Positions 10,304 to 20,964 of a stretch of 64,000 nt of DNA are shown here, one piece after another. Each line of letters begins with the position of its first letter. The stretch's first letter is position 1. This stretch comes from Histomonas meleagridis (Eukaryota; Parabasalia; Tritrichomonadida; Dientamoebidae), in the NCBI GenBank assembly GCA_020186115.1, contig WSYJ01000146.1:62001-126000 (forward strand). The letters run 5' to 3'. A program made the position numbers and the translations under genes. The notes below the pieces were generated by a model that saw nothing but the letters and a program-made list of their open reading frames with translations, did not search any database and was not told the origin of the DNA.

Positions 10304-10888
10304 ATGTCAGTTCCTAAAAGTAGTGTTTTATCCTGCAATCGAGGATTTCTTGCAAGAGTTGGAACTAATATAAATTCTCCGAAACAAAGTCAAAGTCAAA
10401 ACGTTAATGTTGTGGTAAAAGGAGTATCAAATCCTTATGAAAATGTAGCGGTTTATCCTAATGTTAATGCAACAGAAAATAATCCTGATGTCAAAGAACG
10501 CTCAGTTGAAACCGCTAATGAAACTTTAACTAATCTTGAGCAAATAATTCACGACAAAGATTTATTAATCCAAGCGTTAGTGTTATGTTTAGATATTGTA
10601 GAAAATAATCCTTTAATAGTTAATAAATATGTAATTGCCGAGGAAGAAGAGTTAGTTAAACTTGTTCAATTATTATGTGATACTCAAGAAGTTGAGTTAG
10701 TGAAGGCGGACACCGACGCCGGATGTTGCAAAAGCTCAACGTTAGATTATGTATCAAAAATATATGTAAAGAAAGACGGTAATACTTATAATTTGAAATA
10801 TAATTACTCTGACGTCTGTGAATTCTTAAGCGAAAGAAAAATATCAACAAAATTTGTTAAGTCATCAGGAAAAATAAGTTATAAATAA
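10304..10888 (+). CDS. Maverick protein of unknown function, 194 aa
   Basis: Intact frame starting just after CACTTATAAAAA. The N-terminal ~70 residues are Asn/Val/Ser-rich and low in structure. A helical stretch (LEQIIHDKDLLIQALVLCLDIVEN) and a basic C-terminus (KFVKSSGKISYK) follow. Around 10706-10745 a GC-rich patch encodes ADTDAGCCKSST and contains small inverted repeats (GGCG...CGCC, GTTG...CAAC), like the palindromic inserts elsewhere in the element. The 3' end overlaps the opposing HNH gene by 24 bp. Function unknown. Confidence 0.65.
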   Translation: MSVPKSSVLSCNRGFLARVGTNINSPKQSQSQNVNVVVKGVSNPYENVAVYPNVNATENNPDVKERSVETANETLTNLEQIIHDKDLLIQALVLCLDIVENNPLIVNKYVIAEEEELVKLVQLLCDTQEVELVKADTDAGCCKSSTLDYVSKIYVKKDGNTYNLKYNYSDVCEFLSERKISTKFVKSSGKISYK

Positions 10889-11455
10889 ATTCAGTCGAAA
10901 CCATAAATTCTTTTTAATTTTTGCATAATAAATCTGAACTTGTTTATTATTAATATCGCGTGCATAAACTAAAGCATAACCGCGCTTATCATAGCAAATG
11001 TTCAATTTTCTGAACTGCAAACCGTTCCAAAAGTAAAACGAATCTGTTTCATTGTCATAGTAATAATCCTCAAATAGATAATTGTTATACTCTCTAACTT
11101 CAATTGAATCTTCGTTAATTTCATCAAAATATTCATAATCTTTCCCAAGGTATGATGATTTATTTGAATTATTTTCTGATGAAGAAACCCAGCGGAGATT
11201 ATTAATGCGAAAATCTGTTCTGTCATGATTAATATGATCTATAAAAGGTTTATTTTCAGGATTTGGTATAAATTGTTCTGCTATTATTCTATGTTTAAGA
11301 TATTTTCTGCCGTTTAAGCGACATTGAACGTATCCGCCTCGTGTTTCATCGACATGTTCGCTAATGATTCTTTTATTTGATTTTCTTCTTATTTGAAACG
11401 GAAATTCTGTGAATATTTGATAATCAGCATCTGCAACACAATCAATCCAACTCAT
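10865..11455 (-). CDS. HNH homing-type endonuclease (NUMOD4-HNH like), copy 1
   Basis: 196 residues. The core HRIIAEQFIPNP...FIDHINHDRTDFRINNLRWV shows the HNH pattern (His, Asp-His, Asn-N-LRWV) of phage-type homing endonucleases, and the N-terminus (MSWIDC...YQIFTEFPFQIRRKSNKR) matches a NUMOD4-like start. A paralogue at 24758-25318 shares the start, the HNH core and a C-terminal region (EYFDEINEDSIE, FYFWN, CYDKRG). Copy 1's final residues (NLWFRLNLFITYFS) diverge, consistent with a small slip near the end. Such enzymes nick or cut DNA; what this one does for the element is unknown. Confidence 0.85.
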   Translation of the reverse strand: MSWIDCVADADYQIFTEFPFQIRRKSNKRIISEHVDETRGGYVQCRLNGRKYLKHRIIAEQFIPNPENKPFIDHINHDRTDFRINNLRWVSSSENNSNKSSYLGKDYEYFDEINEDSIEVREYNNYLFEDYYYDNETDSFYFWNGLQFRKLNICYDKRGYALVYARDINNKQVQIYYAKIKKNLWFRLNLFITYFS

Positions 11456-11544
11456 TCTATTTTATAGAAAATAAAAAAATAAATTTTTTTAAAATTAGCT
11501 TTAATTTTTTATTTTTGCAAAATCAGCCGAAAAATAAATTTTTT

Positions 11545-13832
11545 TTAGTTCATACTTATCAATTTCTTTATTGGATCACTTGAATTTTCACAGTATTGTT
11601 TTATTTTTGGCGTGCAGTGATAGTAATAACTTCCGTCTTCATGCTTACCGATAAAATTTTCGGGAGATTTAAAATACACTTCAGTGAAAAACGTGCTCAA
11701 TCTTGAACTTACCGAGTTCATTACCAATAAATCCTTTATCTTTTAGTAATTTAAAATCTTCCTCCGACACTAACGCAGAATCAACCTTTGAGTAATAAAC
11801 TTTCACAAGATCTTTTATAAGATTCATTTTTTCATTAAAATTATCTAATACACTTTTTGCAAATTGTGGATAAGTGAAACATTCGACATAAGGATTAATT
11901 GTATCAACAAACCCTGAAATTCCATCTGCATTATAAGTGTATTTTAATACATAAGGTGCGAATTCATCAATATACTTATTAACGTTATTTACAAATTTAT
12001 GTTTTATAATTTTTGGTTTTTGAATCGAAAATCCCCAGCAGCTATTCATCAAAAATTTAAGTGTTGTTGATAATTTATCTTTTCCCAATAATTTGGCTTT
12101 CATTCTTGCATCATATAATTTTTCTATTAACCCATTTATTTTTGTGTTTTCTTCTTTAAAGTTTCCGTTAGCATCAGGTAATCCAGCAGGAATTGATTGA
12201 ACACTTGACATATACGCTCCGCATTGATCAATATAATAAAGTTTTTGTTTTAAATAAATCTTATTCCAAATAATTTTTGGAAAATGAATTTCAGATCTTA
12301 TTTTATCTGCAATCTCTCCAGAAAATGAATATACATTATCAAAACATCCGAACTCAAACATTATCTTTTGCATTAATTCAGAAAATTTATAATATCTTGA
12401 TACATTAATTCTTTTTCTTAATTTCAACGAATCAATAACTTCTTGAAGTTCTTTTAATCTCTCCGGGATTTCATTTTCTTCTGGAATGTATCCAAAGAAA
12501 CTTTTTGTTTGATTAACTTTTTTAGAATAAATCGATAAAGGTTTTTTATCAGTAACAAATATTTTTCTATAAGAGTTAAAAGATTTATTTTTTGATTTCT
12601 TATAACTCCATGAAAGTTTATTTATTGTTTGTTGATTCATTGGCATTAAAAGTTTATGTTGTATCATTAAATAAATCAAACTTCTTATACCCAAACATTT
12701 TTTAGAAAATGAATATCTTTTGTCGTCAAACTTTAATAACATCATTTTTCTGTTATGATTTTTAAATCTTGAATCAGCATTTATTTTATCATAATTCTTT
12801 ATATAACATTCTGAAACATTAACTTTAGAATTTAGCATATAATGGTCTTCGATAATTATTAATTTTATTTCTCTGTTGTAATTCTCACCAAAAACCTTTA
12901 CGCGTGTATGTTTGGTTTCTGGATAAAATATTTTGACTTCAATTTTGATTTTCAATAAATCAGAAATTCTCTTTAACTCACTTCTTGGAACAGTTCGCGT
13001 TTGAATAAAGCTCTTCAGTAATTCTAACTCATCTTCTTTCAATACTTCTGAAGCAATAAATGCTTGAATTAAACATGATTCATTTATATTAGAATCATTA
13101 ACGTCTGTAAATATTCCAAATCTTCTTAAATCAATATCTGATGTGTTGATGTAAGGAAAGAATCCTGGATTTATTCTCTTTCCTTTCTTGAAATCTCTAA
13201 ATTCAAAATGAATGGTTTTAATAAATAACATATGTTCAAATACAACATCATTTGTATCACCAATGATTCTTTCATTACTTAATCCAGCACGTAAAAATTC
13301 AACGGTATTTTTATTTGCATGCAAATATTGTTCTCTTCCGTCTTCATCAATTAAAGTCATTTTAATATCTTTATTAATTTTAGTACCACATGTTTCAATC
13401 GCATACATCAAAGCAGAAAGAAATGTATCAATACTTGATTTGTTTTCAAATGTAAAATCTTTTTGCTTCATTAAATTTTTGGTTATTTTATTTGTTAAAT
13501 TATATACTTCACGTTTAAAATCTTCTGATTCATTTTTGAAAAATCCATCTTTCTTTTTACTGAAACGTTCGAATGAATCTTTATTTTTTCGGTTCATTAT
13601 CACTTAAAGGAAGATTCATTAAATTATTAATTTCTTCCGGAATATATTCAGATCTTCCTCTTGATATTTTATATCTTAATTGATTAACACTCAATCTTTT
13701 ATAACTTTGATGTTGTTCGTCATAAACTTCAAGCGGTGTTGAAGTATTTCTATAATCAAAATTTTTCGGTAAAGTGTATCCGTATTTTTCAAATAAATTT
13801 ATAACTTCTTTTTTGCTCAATCTTTTTGGCAT
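11545..13832 (-). CDS. Maverick DNA polymerase B, protein-primed type (two frameshifts)
   Basis: Three minus-strand pieces (13581-13832, 11681-13603, 11545-11727) read as one protein of about 760 residues after single-base slips in an A6 run near 13585 and an A5 run near 11688. Polymerase motifs are visible in order: motif A YYIDQCGAYMSS, motif B STTLKFLMNSCWG and motif C YYSKVDSALVS, with the catalytic aspartates present. Upstream lies a region with NESCLIQAFIAS and later EDHYML, reminiscent of OTU-like folds attached to Polinton polymerases; that is tentative. The first ~60 residues (LFEKYGYTLPKNFDYRNTS) look like a small DNA-binding module. No clear exonuclease motifs were identified by eye. 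Known role of the family: self-synthesis of the element from protein-primed ends. Confidence 0.88.
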
Positions 13833-13872
13833 TTTATCAAAAATAAAAAAATAATTTTTTTTAAAACTAAGT

Positions 13873-14430
13873 TTAATTTTTTTCTGAAATTAATTCTTTA
13901 TACTGCTCTTTAGTAAGAAATATATGGTTATTTTGTAAAGCAAAAATCATTCCTTGATTTATTGCATCAGCTATATCATCTTGCTTTTTATATTTTTCAA
14001 AATTATATGGCATCTGAAATGAACTCCAAGCATTAAAATAATTTTCTTCAACATTCTTTAAAAAGTTTCTTGCAATATTAACGCTTAGTTTCTTATGAGC
14101 TTTATTTTTGATGTTATATTCTAAACCTAAATATAAAAATTTTTCTTTCGGATCAAATAAATGAACATTAACATTAAAGGTTAATGAAAGAGTAATGATA
14201 CTATACATTAATTCCATGGCAACAGTATTTCCCGGGAATTGTTTTTCAATTACTACTATATCAATATTATTATTTCTTATTATATTTCCAATATTTCGAT
14301 TTATTAATCTGCATCTTTCGATGGCATTTTTGGTTTTTGATATATCGATAACATCAAAAGTAATAGCAGGAAAAGTAATGATGGCGTAAGCAAGATTTTT
14401 AACTCCAATATCGATTGATAGTATCGGCAT
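13873..14430 (-). CDS. RuvC-like Holliday-junction resolvase (poxvirus A22/Ydc2 type)
   Basis: 185 residues, intact. It opens with LSIDIGVKNLAYAII (Asp7), has IVVIEKQFPGN (Glu62) and ends the fold with KKQDDIADAINQG (Asp151/152 and Asp155). These are the acidic residues of RuvC-fold resolvases of the poxvirus A22 and yeast Ydc2/Cce1 group, which cut four-way DNA junctions. Position next to the polymerase supports a role in resolving replication or recombination intermediates before packaging. It lies 40 bp upstream of the polymerase frame in the same direction, so the two may be co-expressed. Confidence 0.85.
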   Translation of the reverse strand: MPILSIDIGVKNLAYAIITFPAITFDVIDISKTKNAIERCRLINRNIGNIIRNNNIDIVVIEKQFPGNTVAMELMYSIITLSLTFNVNVHLFDPKEKFLYLGLEYNIKNKAHKKLSVNIARNFLKNVEENYFNAWSSFQMPYNFEKYKKQDDIADAINQGMIFALQNNHIFLTKEQYKELISEKN

Positions 14431-14457
14431 TTAAGAGGAATAAAAAAAATTATTTTT

Positions 14458-15413
14458 TTATTTTATTTTTGTAGCATAAAGTGTATTATGAACGTTTGTT
14501 ATTTTCCAATTTCCTGTTTCTTCAAGCATTCCTTTAATCTCATCTTTTCGAATCATGCACTTTTTAACTGCTTTCCACATTTTAACGATTGACATAACAG
14601 GAATTCTTTCTTTATTTGGAAAATACTCTTCAACGAAATCATTAATATCTTCTATTTCTTCAACTTCTTCTTGAATTCTTTTAATTTCATCTTTTAATCT
14701 TTCTTCTTCTTCTTTTCTTCTTTCCTCTATATCTTCAACTGAATATTCATATTCTTTCATCAATTTTTCACATTTATCACATTTCAGTGAATGATACTTA
14801 GCGTTGAAATTATAAACTTCAGCCGAAAAATTCATTGAAGCTTCAATAACTTTATCAACATCATACATTTCAATATTAAACTCATTAAATTCCTTTCCTC
14901 TTAAATCTTTATTTTTAATTCGCCAGCAATACTCAGCTAATAATTTATAAAAATCATCAATTATCTTTAATTCAGACCTTTTACGTAATTTTAAGGCATC
15001 AGCATTATATGTTAATGCTTTACGTTCGAGTGCTGAGTGATTACAAGAAAAAGGTTTGAGTTTTTCTGTTAATTTTTCTAATTAACGCTTTTATTTCTGT
15101 TGAATCACTTTTTTTTTTTTTTTTTTTTGGAAAACTTTTGACTGAAACATCAAGTGTTAATTCAGGAATACTTACAGCAGGAATTGATTTTGCAAATTCT
15201 AAAATTTGTTCTAAATATTGTTGATTTCTTTCTAATTTAACTTCAACGGGAAGTTGATGGTTTAAGATTTTTTTTTTTATATTCTTTAATAGTATTTGAA
15301 TAATCATTTACTGAATCATTAATTTTATTTTCAATCTTTATATTATTTAATTTAGTTAAGCATAAAGCAGACGTTTGATTTTCCGAAACAAGAGCAGAAC
15401 AAGAATTTTTCAT
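14458..15413 (-). CDS. Maverick coiled-coil protein with CxxC, frameshifted
   Basis: The start is taken at the ATG complementary to 15411-15413, which faces the plus-strand gene at 15455 across 41 bp of T-rich promoter. The frame MKNSCSALVSENQ continues through pieces 15041-15307 and 14458-14868 after slips in A/T homopolymers (near 15272 and near 15070). A run of about 18 T lies at 15111-15128 within it. The product of about 315 residues has a KCDKCEKL motif that could bind metal, a strongly acidic coiled coil (EERRKEEEERLKDEIKRI) and a C-terminal helical segment. No family was recognised. The codons between 14868 and 15041 are open in one frame, which supports joining the pieces. Confidence 0.6.
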
Positions 15414-15454
15414 TTTATTTTTTTTATTTTTTTTATTTTTTTATTTTATATAAA

Positions 15455-15760
15455 ATGGAAAGATTTTTTGATATAAAGAAAATAAATGAAAATATTGACG
15501 AAGAAATAGAAACTGCAAAAATTCATTTAAATGAATTATATATTCAGTTACTGATTACTTTTATTGTAGAAAATGATTTAATAGAAAAATCACCATTAGA
15601 AATTTGTAAACAATATTTAGAAATTAACGAACCGAAGGATAAAAGAAGTAAAAAGAGTAAGAATATCATTGCAGAACAACATAAAAAAATAAATGAAGTG
15701 TTAATTTATGTGAATGAATCATTAAAAAGAATTCGCGATATTATTGCCGAAACGGCATAA
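15455..15760 (+). CDS. Small helical Maverick protein, 101 aa
   Basis: Intact 101-residue helical protein (MERFFDIKKINENIDEE...), with a basic patch KDKRSKKSKN and no recognised family. The ATG follows TTTTATATAAA. The last codons and the stop lie in the hairpin TGCCG-AAA-CGGCA, the first of four hairpins that separate it from the convergent fibre gene. Confidence 0.6.
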   Translation: MERFFDIKKINENIDEEIETAKIHLNELYIQLLITFIVENDLIEKSPLEICKQYLEINEPKDKRSKKSKNIIAEQHKKINEVLIYVNESLKRIRDIIAETA

Positions 15761-15793
15761 AATGCCTTGAGGCTCTAAGAGCTGAATACAGCT
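15745..15793. terminator. Four-hairpin cluster at a convergent gene junction
   Basis: Consecutive hairpins TGCCG-AAA-CGGCA (15745-15757), GCCT-TG-AGGC (15764-15773), GCTCT-A-AGAGC (15772-15782) and AGCTG-AATA-CAGCT (15780-15793). The stop codons of both flanking genes (15758-15760 plus, 15775-15777 minus) lie within the cluster. The sequence differs from the 9857/21997 element but the organisation is the same. A terminator or 3'-processing role is inference. Confidence 0.65.
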
Positions 15794-18703
15794 AACAGAG
15801 AATCAGATATAATAGCGGTGACTTTTCCAATAATCATATTATTTATTTTTGCCGTTAATGGTGTTTCGTCATCTAATATAGTTTCATCATAAAGCACTGT
15901 ATCGCCAATATTATATTTTGATGAATCAGTAACTTTAAAATAATAATCTCCGTGAGTTGCAAAATCAATTGTATCTTGATTAATCGATATGTCTTGTTTA
16001 ATTGTGTCTCCTATTTGAAAAAATTTCACCAGAGTTATGTTTTGATGTACAAATTCCGATAAATTCTTTATAAGTTCCTGATGATTTAACACTAGGAATA
16101 CAATTAGTAGAATCAGTAACTGAAGTATAATTATTATTATTTAATTTATATACGTTACCTGTTATAAATACAGGAGAGCCAATATCAAAATCATTTAATG
16201 TTAATGTTTCGTCTATCGGCGCATTATGCACAATAGTTTTATTAATCTGACCTCCACCACTACTTGATATAATAGCTTTTCTGTATGTACCATCTGATAT
16301 ATGCCAAAATCCTAATTCATTTTCATATGATGCTATTCTCCAAGTATAAATACCTGGTGCTTCTGTTGAATTATTATGAAAAACGAAATCTAAAAATCTT
16401 CCTGTTTTTAATACAGAATTTTGATAAGGAACAATATCAGCAGGTTGATGAGTATGAGATGATGGAGTAAATGTTGATGGTTTATCAGTAATATCATTAT
16501 AACTATGAGTATGTGTATTTAAAGAAAAATTATTAACAGGTATATCATTAATAGAAATACAATTTATATTATCATCAATTCCATTGAAACTAATAACACC
16601 ATCATTATTATCAAGTTTACCGAAATACATAACATTGCCGGCAGTTCTTATTCTCCAAGAATAATCACTATTTAAATCATTATTATCATGAAAGTCAATA
16701 TATTGTCCAACTTCCATTACACCATCTGATTTAATAGTCGCGATTGATGGAATATTTACTGTTGAATTAGAACCTCCTCCAATACTGTGTGAAATATAAT
16801 ATCCGTTAATGGAATTTGCGACAAGACTACCATTAATAGCTAAATCATTATTAATAATTTCATGTGTATGATTTAACGAAGAGTATTTATCGTCATGATT
16901 ATGTGTTGTTAATGAGTATTCATTATGAGTATGATTTAACGAAGAGTATTTATCATCATGATTATGTGTTGTTAATGAATATTCATTATGTGTATGATTT
17001 AACGAAGAGTATTTATCATCATGATTATGTGTTGTTAAAGAATATCTTTCGTCATGATTATGATATTTTAATGAGAATTCTTCAGGTATTTTTCCATTAA
17101 TTGTTTCACAATATAAATTACCATTAACATTTAAATCATTATCAATAGTATCATGAGTATGATTTTTTAATGAGAAATTATCAACAGAAATATTATTAAT
17201 AGAAATACAATTTATATTACCATCAATAAATATATCACTATTTACAATAAGTTCACCATTAATAGTAATAGCATTATTAAATTCTGTATGATTATGATTT
17301 AATAAAGAATATTTATCATCATGATTATGTGTTGTTAATGAAATATTATTAGTATCAATTCCATTAATACTATTACAACTAATATTACCGTTTCTAAATA
17401 TACTTACATAATTGCCATCACAAACTTTGAATCTTAGACAAGTATCAATATTATCATCAGAACCTACGTAATGTTCTATTACGCTACAATCATCTCCATT
17501 AGGCAATACACCTATATCCATTCTAATAGAATCACCCGGCATTGCATTAGTTCTATGAATAAACAATCCTTTATAAATATTTGTATCATCTGAATATTTA
17601 CTACAATCAATATTAATATTACGACTTGCTGTCAATATTCTACATGAAATATCATTACCTACTAATAAATCTTGTTCAATCTTAGTCCAATCGCCATATT
17701 CATTATATGATATTCCCTGTTAAAGCCTTATTTATATCAGTTAAATTATCATTAGTTAAATATTGATTGTGAGTATGATTTGTTAAAGAAAAGTTATTAG
17801 TATCAATACCATTAATAGTTGTACATTCTATATTACCATTTATTTTTTTATCTTGATTCATTGCCGTGTAAATTTCATAAATATCTTCTTCTTCATTTGT
17901 TTTGACATAATCTTTATTAAAAGTAATACCTGTTAATTTATTGTTAATATTAAATATATCATTACTGATAACAGATAATTCATCTAAATCAATACCATTA
18001 ATTGTTGTACATTCAACATTACCGCGACAGCTAAAGCTATCGGAGATCAGCGATCCATTAACCTTTAAATCTTGATTAATTGACGTGTAGATTTCATATA
18101 TTTCTTCCTCCTCTTCATTAGTTTCTAATAAATCTTTATGATAAGTTATTCCTGTATAATTATTTAAATCAGCAGCTATTAAATAATTATCATGTTTATG
18201 ATTAACGAAACGTTTATATATCTGACAATCGACTAATAAAAGACCTAATTCATTTGTTCTTTGACCTTTAGAGACGTCTTTATAATAATACTTCAAATTT
18301 TTAAATATAATATTCATTTCTGGGAAATAGATTTATTAAATAATTATATTCATTAAATTCTTGGTCAATATCTTCAGCGTTTGGAACTTCTAAATCTTCC
18401 AACATTCCACCTGTCGATATATCATATTCATCAAAAACTACTGATTTCAATGATGGTAACGGTAAATAACCTTTTGACTTCATAACATTAATCCCAAAAC
18501 TATTATATAAAAAATCCTGCCCACCCAAAATTTTTTATTTGACTTACAATTTGAGCTATAGTATATGCTGTATCAGCAGCTGTAAAAAATGTATCTATTA
18601 TATCAAATATACTATCAACAAAACTTTCTTTATATGTGGATTCACCGTCTTCTCCTGGAGGTCCCATTAAAATTTCTTGTATGTCTTCATCATCAATGAT
18701 CAT
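15775..18703 (-). CDS. Phage-tail-fibre-like protein with HxH repeats (frameshifted)
   Basis: Pieces 18503-18703, 18301-18528, 17703-18317, 15998-17635 and 15775-16092 read continuously as one protein of about 970 residues after single-base slips near 18530, 18310, 17717 and 16016. The N-terminus has a collagen-like GPPGEDGES motif. The body repeats units such as SLTTHNHDDKYSSLNHTHNEY, with paired His-x-His motifs like those that bind metal in trimeric phage tail fibres (T4 gp12/gp34-type and lambdoid side fibres). Between them are recurrent NGNI-x-CxxINGI-type units. The C-terminal part has beta-rich units (YSWRIRTAGN, YTWRIASYEN). Expected role by analogy: a trimeric adhesin on the virion vertex that binds the host cell; this is inference. 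It could alternatively be a non-virion adhesin. The start overlaps the end of the upstream fibre gene. Confidence 0.72.
16864..17055 (-). repeat. 63-bp tandem repeats encoding HxH units
   Basis: About three near-perfect 63-bp units inside the fibre gene, each encoding a 21-residue block with HNHDDKYSSLNHTH. Near-identity at the DNA level indicates recent tandem duplication, so fibre length probably varies between copies. Confidence 0.85.
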
Positions 18704-19917
18704 TTGTTTTGTTAAATAGTATTCTGTTTTTTAATTCTCCATCATTATTAATTATACCATAAGTATGTCCGCTATCCTCTAACATGATACTATTACCATT
18801 AGGAAAATTTATTAATAAATTATTTTCAGTAATTCCTTCATCAGTAGTATTATCATAAGTTGATATACTGACTCCGTTTTCGAATGATATAACGTCTCCG
18901 GTAGATAAAATTCCGTCTCGAACTAAAGCTATTTCTTCTGTGTTAATATCATTAATCGTACCATTAACTATAAGATCTTGATTTATTAAAGTATATTTTT
19001 CAGTAATATCCTCTTCTTCTTCCTCATTAGTAATCGTTTCTTCATTATAATATATTCCTGTTAATTTATGATTAATACTTTCTAAGTTAGCATTAGTTAG
19101 ATAATCACTATGAATATGATTTAACGGAGAGTATTTGTCGTCGTGATTATGCGTCGTTAGTGATATATCATTTGTAGAAATACCATTAATACTATTTACT
19201 GTTATATTACCGTTATTATTAAAACTAATTGTACTTCCACCTTTGCTTAAAAACTTAATGTATCGGTTATTGCTCTAATTCTCCACGTATTATCTTTATT
19301 ATAATCATCTCTATAATGAAAATCAATATACTCACCGACTTCCATGACTCCATCTGATTTAATAGTCGCGATTGATGGAATATTTACTGTTGAATTAGAA
19401 CCTCCTCCAATACTGTTTGAAATATAATATCCGTTAATGGTGTTTGCAACTAAACTTCCATTAATAGCTAAATCATTATTAATAATTTCATGTGTATGAT
19501 TTTTTTAATGCAAAATCATCTGTTGAATAACCATTAATGGTATCAATAATTAAATTTGTAATTGAAACATTATTACTATCTTCATTGATTTTTACGAATT
19601 GTTTATATAAATCCAATACTTTATTTATATTACCGAACATTTCAATTATATATGCATTTTTCATTATATTTTTTCCAGTAAGTATATCATCAACTTTAAT
19701 ATTATTATTGATATACTTTTAAATTTTTTATACTATTATCTAACGGTGATATTACAACATGATTTCTTCCGTAAGTGAAAACAAATGATTTGTCATAACT
19801 ATTTATCTGTAATGTACATATACCATTTGATAATGTATCAGATGTTTTTTGATTATTACTGTATACAACACTGTTTTTATTCATTAATGCTCTAACTATA
19901 TTTTCAATTTTTTTCAA
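18699..19917 (-). pseudogene. Second fibre-like protein with HxH repeats (frameshifted)
   Basis: Starts at 19917 (MKKIENIVRALMNKN...) with a ~70-residue globular head; fibre-type units follow. The frame is broken near 19712, in a T run near 19503 and near 19255, and ends in TGA inside the ATGATCATTGATGA overlap with the next fibre gene. Recognisable units include SLTTHNHDDKYSPLNHIHS, an acidic linker NEEEEEDITEK also found in the neighbour, and a YYISNSIGGGSNSTVNIPS module almost identical in DNA to that of the downstream fibre (19349-19500 versus about 16710-16860). Two adjacent fibre genes suggest a two-part or alternative spike; that is inference. Frameshifts may be decay or sequencing indels. 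Confidence 0.62.
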
Positions 19918-19949
19918 ACTTTGAATTTGACATTTTTAATAAGATAAAA

Positions 19950-20768
19950 ATGTATAAAACTGAAAATCAATTTACAACAACTGCGTCTCAGTTACCGATT
20001 GAAGAAAATTATACAAATCTTGATTTAGATAAGTATGAAGTATTAAATCCTCAAAATGGTTATACTTTCCGTTATCCTCAACGTTGGTTAGAGTCTCCGT
20101 CACAGAATAAAGCTATTGGCATAAGAAGATTAGATATAACGCCGACCGCTCACGTTTTCTCATTACAGTTTGAAGTAACTAAACCTGAAAGCGTCAGTGG
20201 TTCTTCACCTAATCCACGTATCATTAAAATTCAAGTTATGGCGCAAAATACTTTATTTGAAATTTTAACGTCAATTTGTAATAGTTTTAATAATTCATTT
20301 GCGAGTTATAGATTATCTTATGAATACGAAGACTCAGGCAATTTATATTTTGCTTGTACTTATGTAGGCTCGGATGAAAGCCAAAATCTTGTCGCAAAAT
20401 TCGCGATTGTTGATTCAGGAAGTACTACATCTAATTTAGAAAGTTTTTTGAAATTCTTAAATCAAGATGTAACGTCAGAAAGTATAAGTTATTTGTCAAC
20501 TCAAACGGAAGTAATGACTTTTAATAATGTTTGGAACAGAGAGTATTTAGAATTTCATGCTTCATTTAGTGATTCGAAGAGACGATTCATTGGCATCAAA
20601 GGTGATTTTTATGAAAAACCTACTGTATTATATAACGCGCCAACTGATGGCTCAACATTTAACATTAGATTTACAACAAACGGTAAAAATAATATTTATC
20701 CGAAATATTGCAGGTTTATTATTCAATTAGTATTTCTTTATAATTACAGAAAAACTGTTGTACTTTAA
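19950..20768 (+). CDS. Beta-rich Maverick protein, candidate minor capsid/penton, 272 aa
   Basis: Intact frame starting MYKTENQFTTTASQLPIEENY, divergent from the fibre genes across 32 bp. It is beta-rich with few charges (HVFSLQFEVTKPESVSGSS, TFNIRFTTNGKNNIYPKYC). The next plus gene (21164) has a similar size and start-motif context and is also beta-rich. Polinton genomes carry a single-jelly-roll penton protein, and one of these two genes is the best candidate by composition; I see no decisive motif. The stop overlaps by four bases that of a small membrane protein on the other strand. Confidence 0.55.
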   Translation: MYKTENQFTTTASQLPIEENYTNLDLDKYEVLNPQNGYTFRYPQRWLESPSQNKAIGIRRLDITPTAHVFSLQFEVTKPESVSGSSPNPRIIKIQVMAQNTLFEILTSICNSFNNSFASYRLSYEYEDSGNLYFACTYVGSDESQNLVAKFAIVDSGSTTSNLESFLKFLNQDVTSESISYLSTQTEVMTFNNVWNREYLEFHASFSDSKRRFIGIKGDFYEKPTVLYNAPTDGSTFNIRFTTNGKNNIYPKYCRFIIQLVFLYNYRKTVVL

Positions 20769-20920
20769 GAGTAAAGTGACCTTTTAATATCTTCAGGGAT
20801 TTCTTTTTTATCTCCTTCCTCTTCGTTAAATACAACATATATTTTTATCATTGTATTTACGATTGAATTTAAAACGTAAATGGTTCCAATAACACACATC
20901 CAAACACCAATAAAAAACAT
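20765..20920 (-). CDS. Small single-pass membrane protein, 51 aa
   Basis: A 51-codon frame on the minus strand starts MFFIGVWMCVIGTIYVLNSI and contains one hydrophobic segment of about 20 residues followed by a charged tail (NEEEGDKKEIPEDIKRS). It converges on the 19950-20768 gene with overlapping stops. Size and layout resemble small membrane proteins of Polintons and related viruses, but homology is not established. It is too short for many gene callers. Confidence 0.5.
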   Translation of the reverse strand: MFFIGVWMCVIGTIYVLNSIVNTMIKIYVVFNEEEGDKKEIPEDIKRSLYS

Positions 20921-20964
20921 TTTACATAAATTAAAATGTTAAAAAAGTATCATTAAATTTTTGA

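Noticed and set aside
16864-17100. Plus-strand frame with YDLTKSIYHHDYVLL repeats
   Set aside because: Exact antisense of the HxH tandem repeats of the fibre gene; the repetition comes from the DNA repeat.
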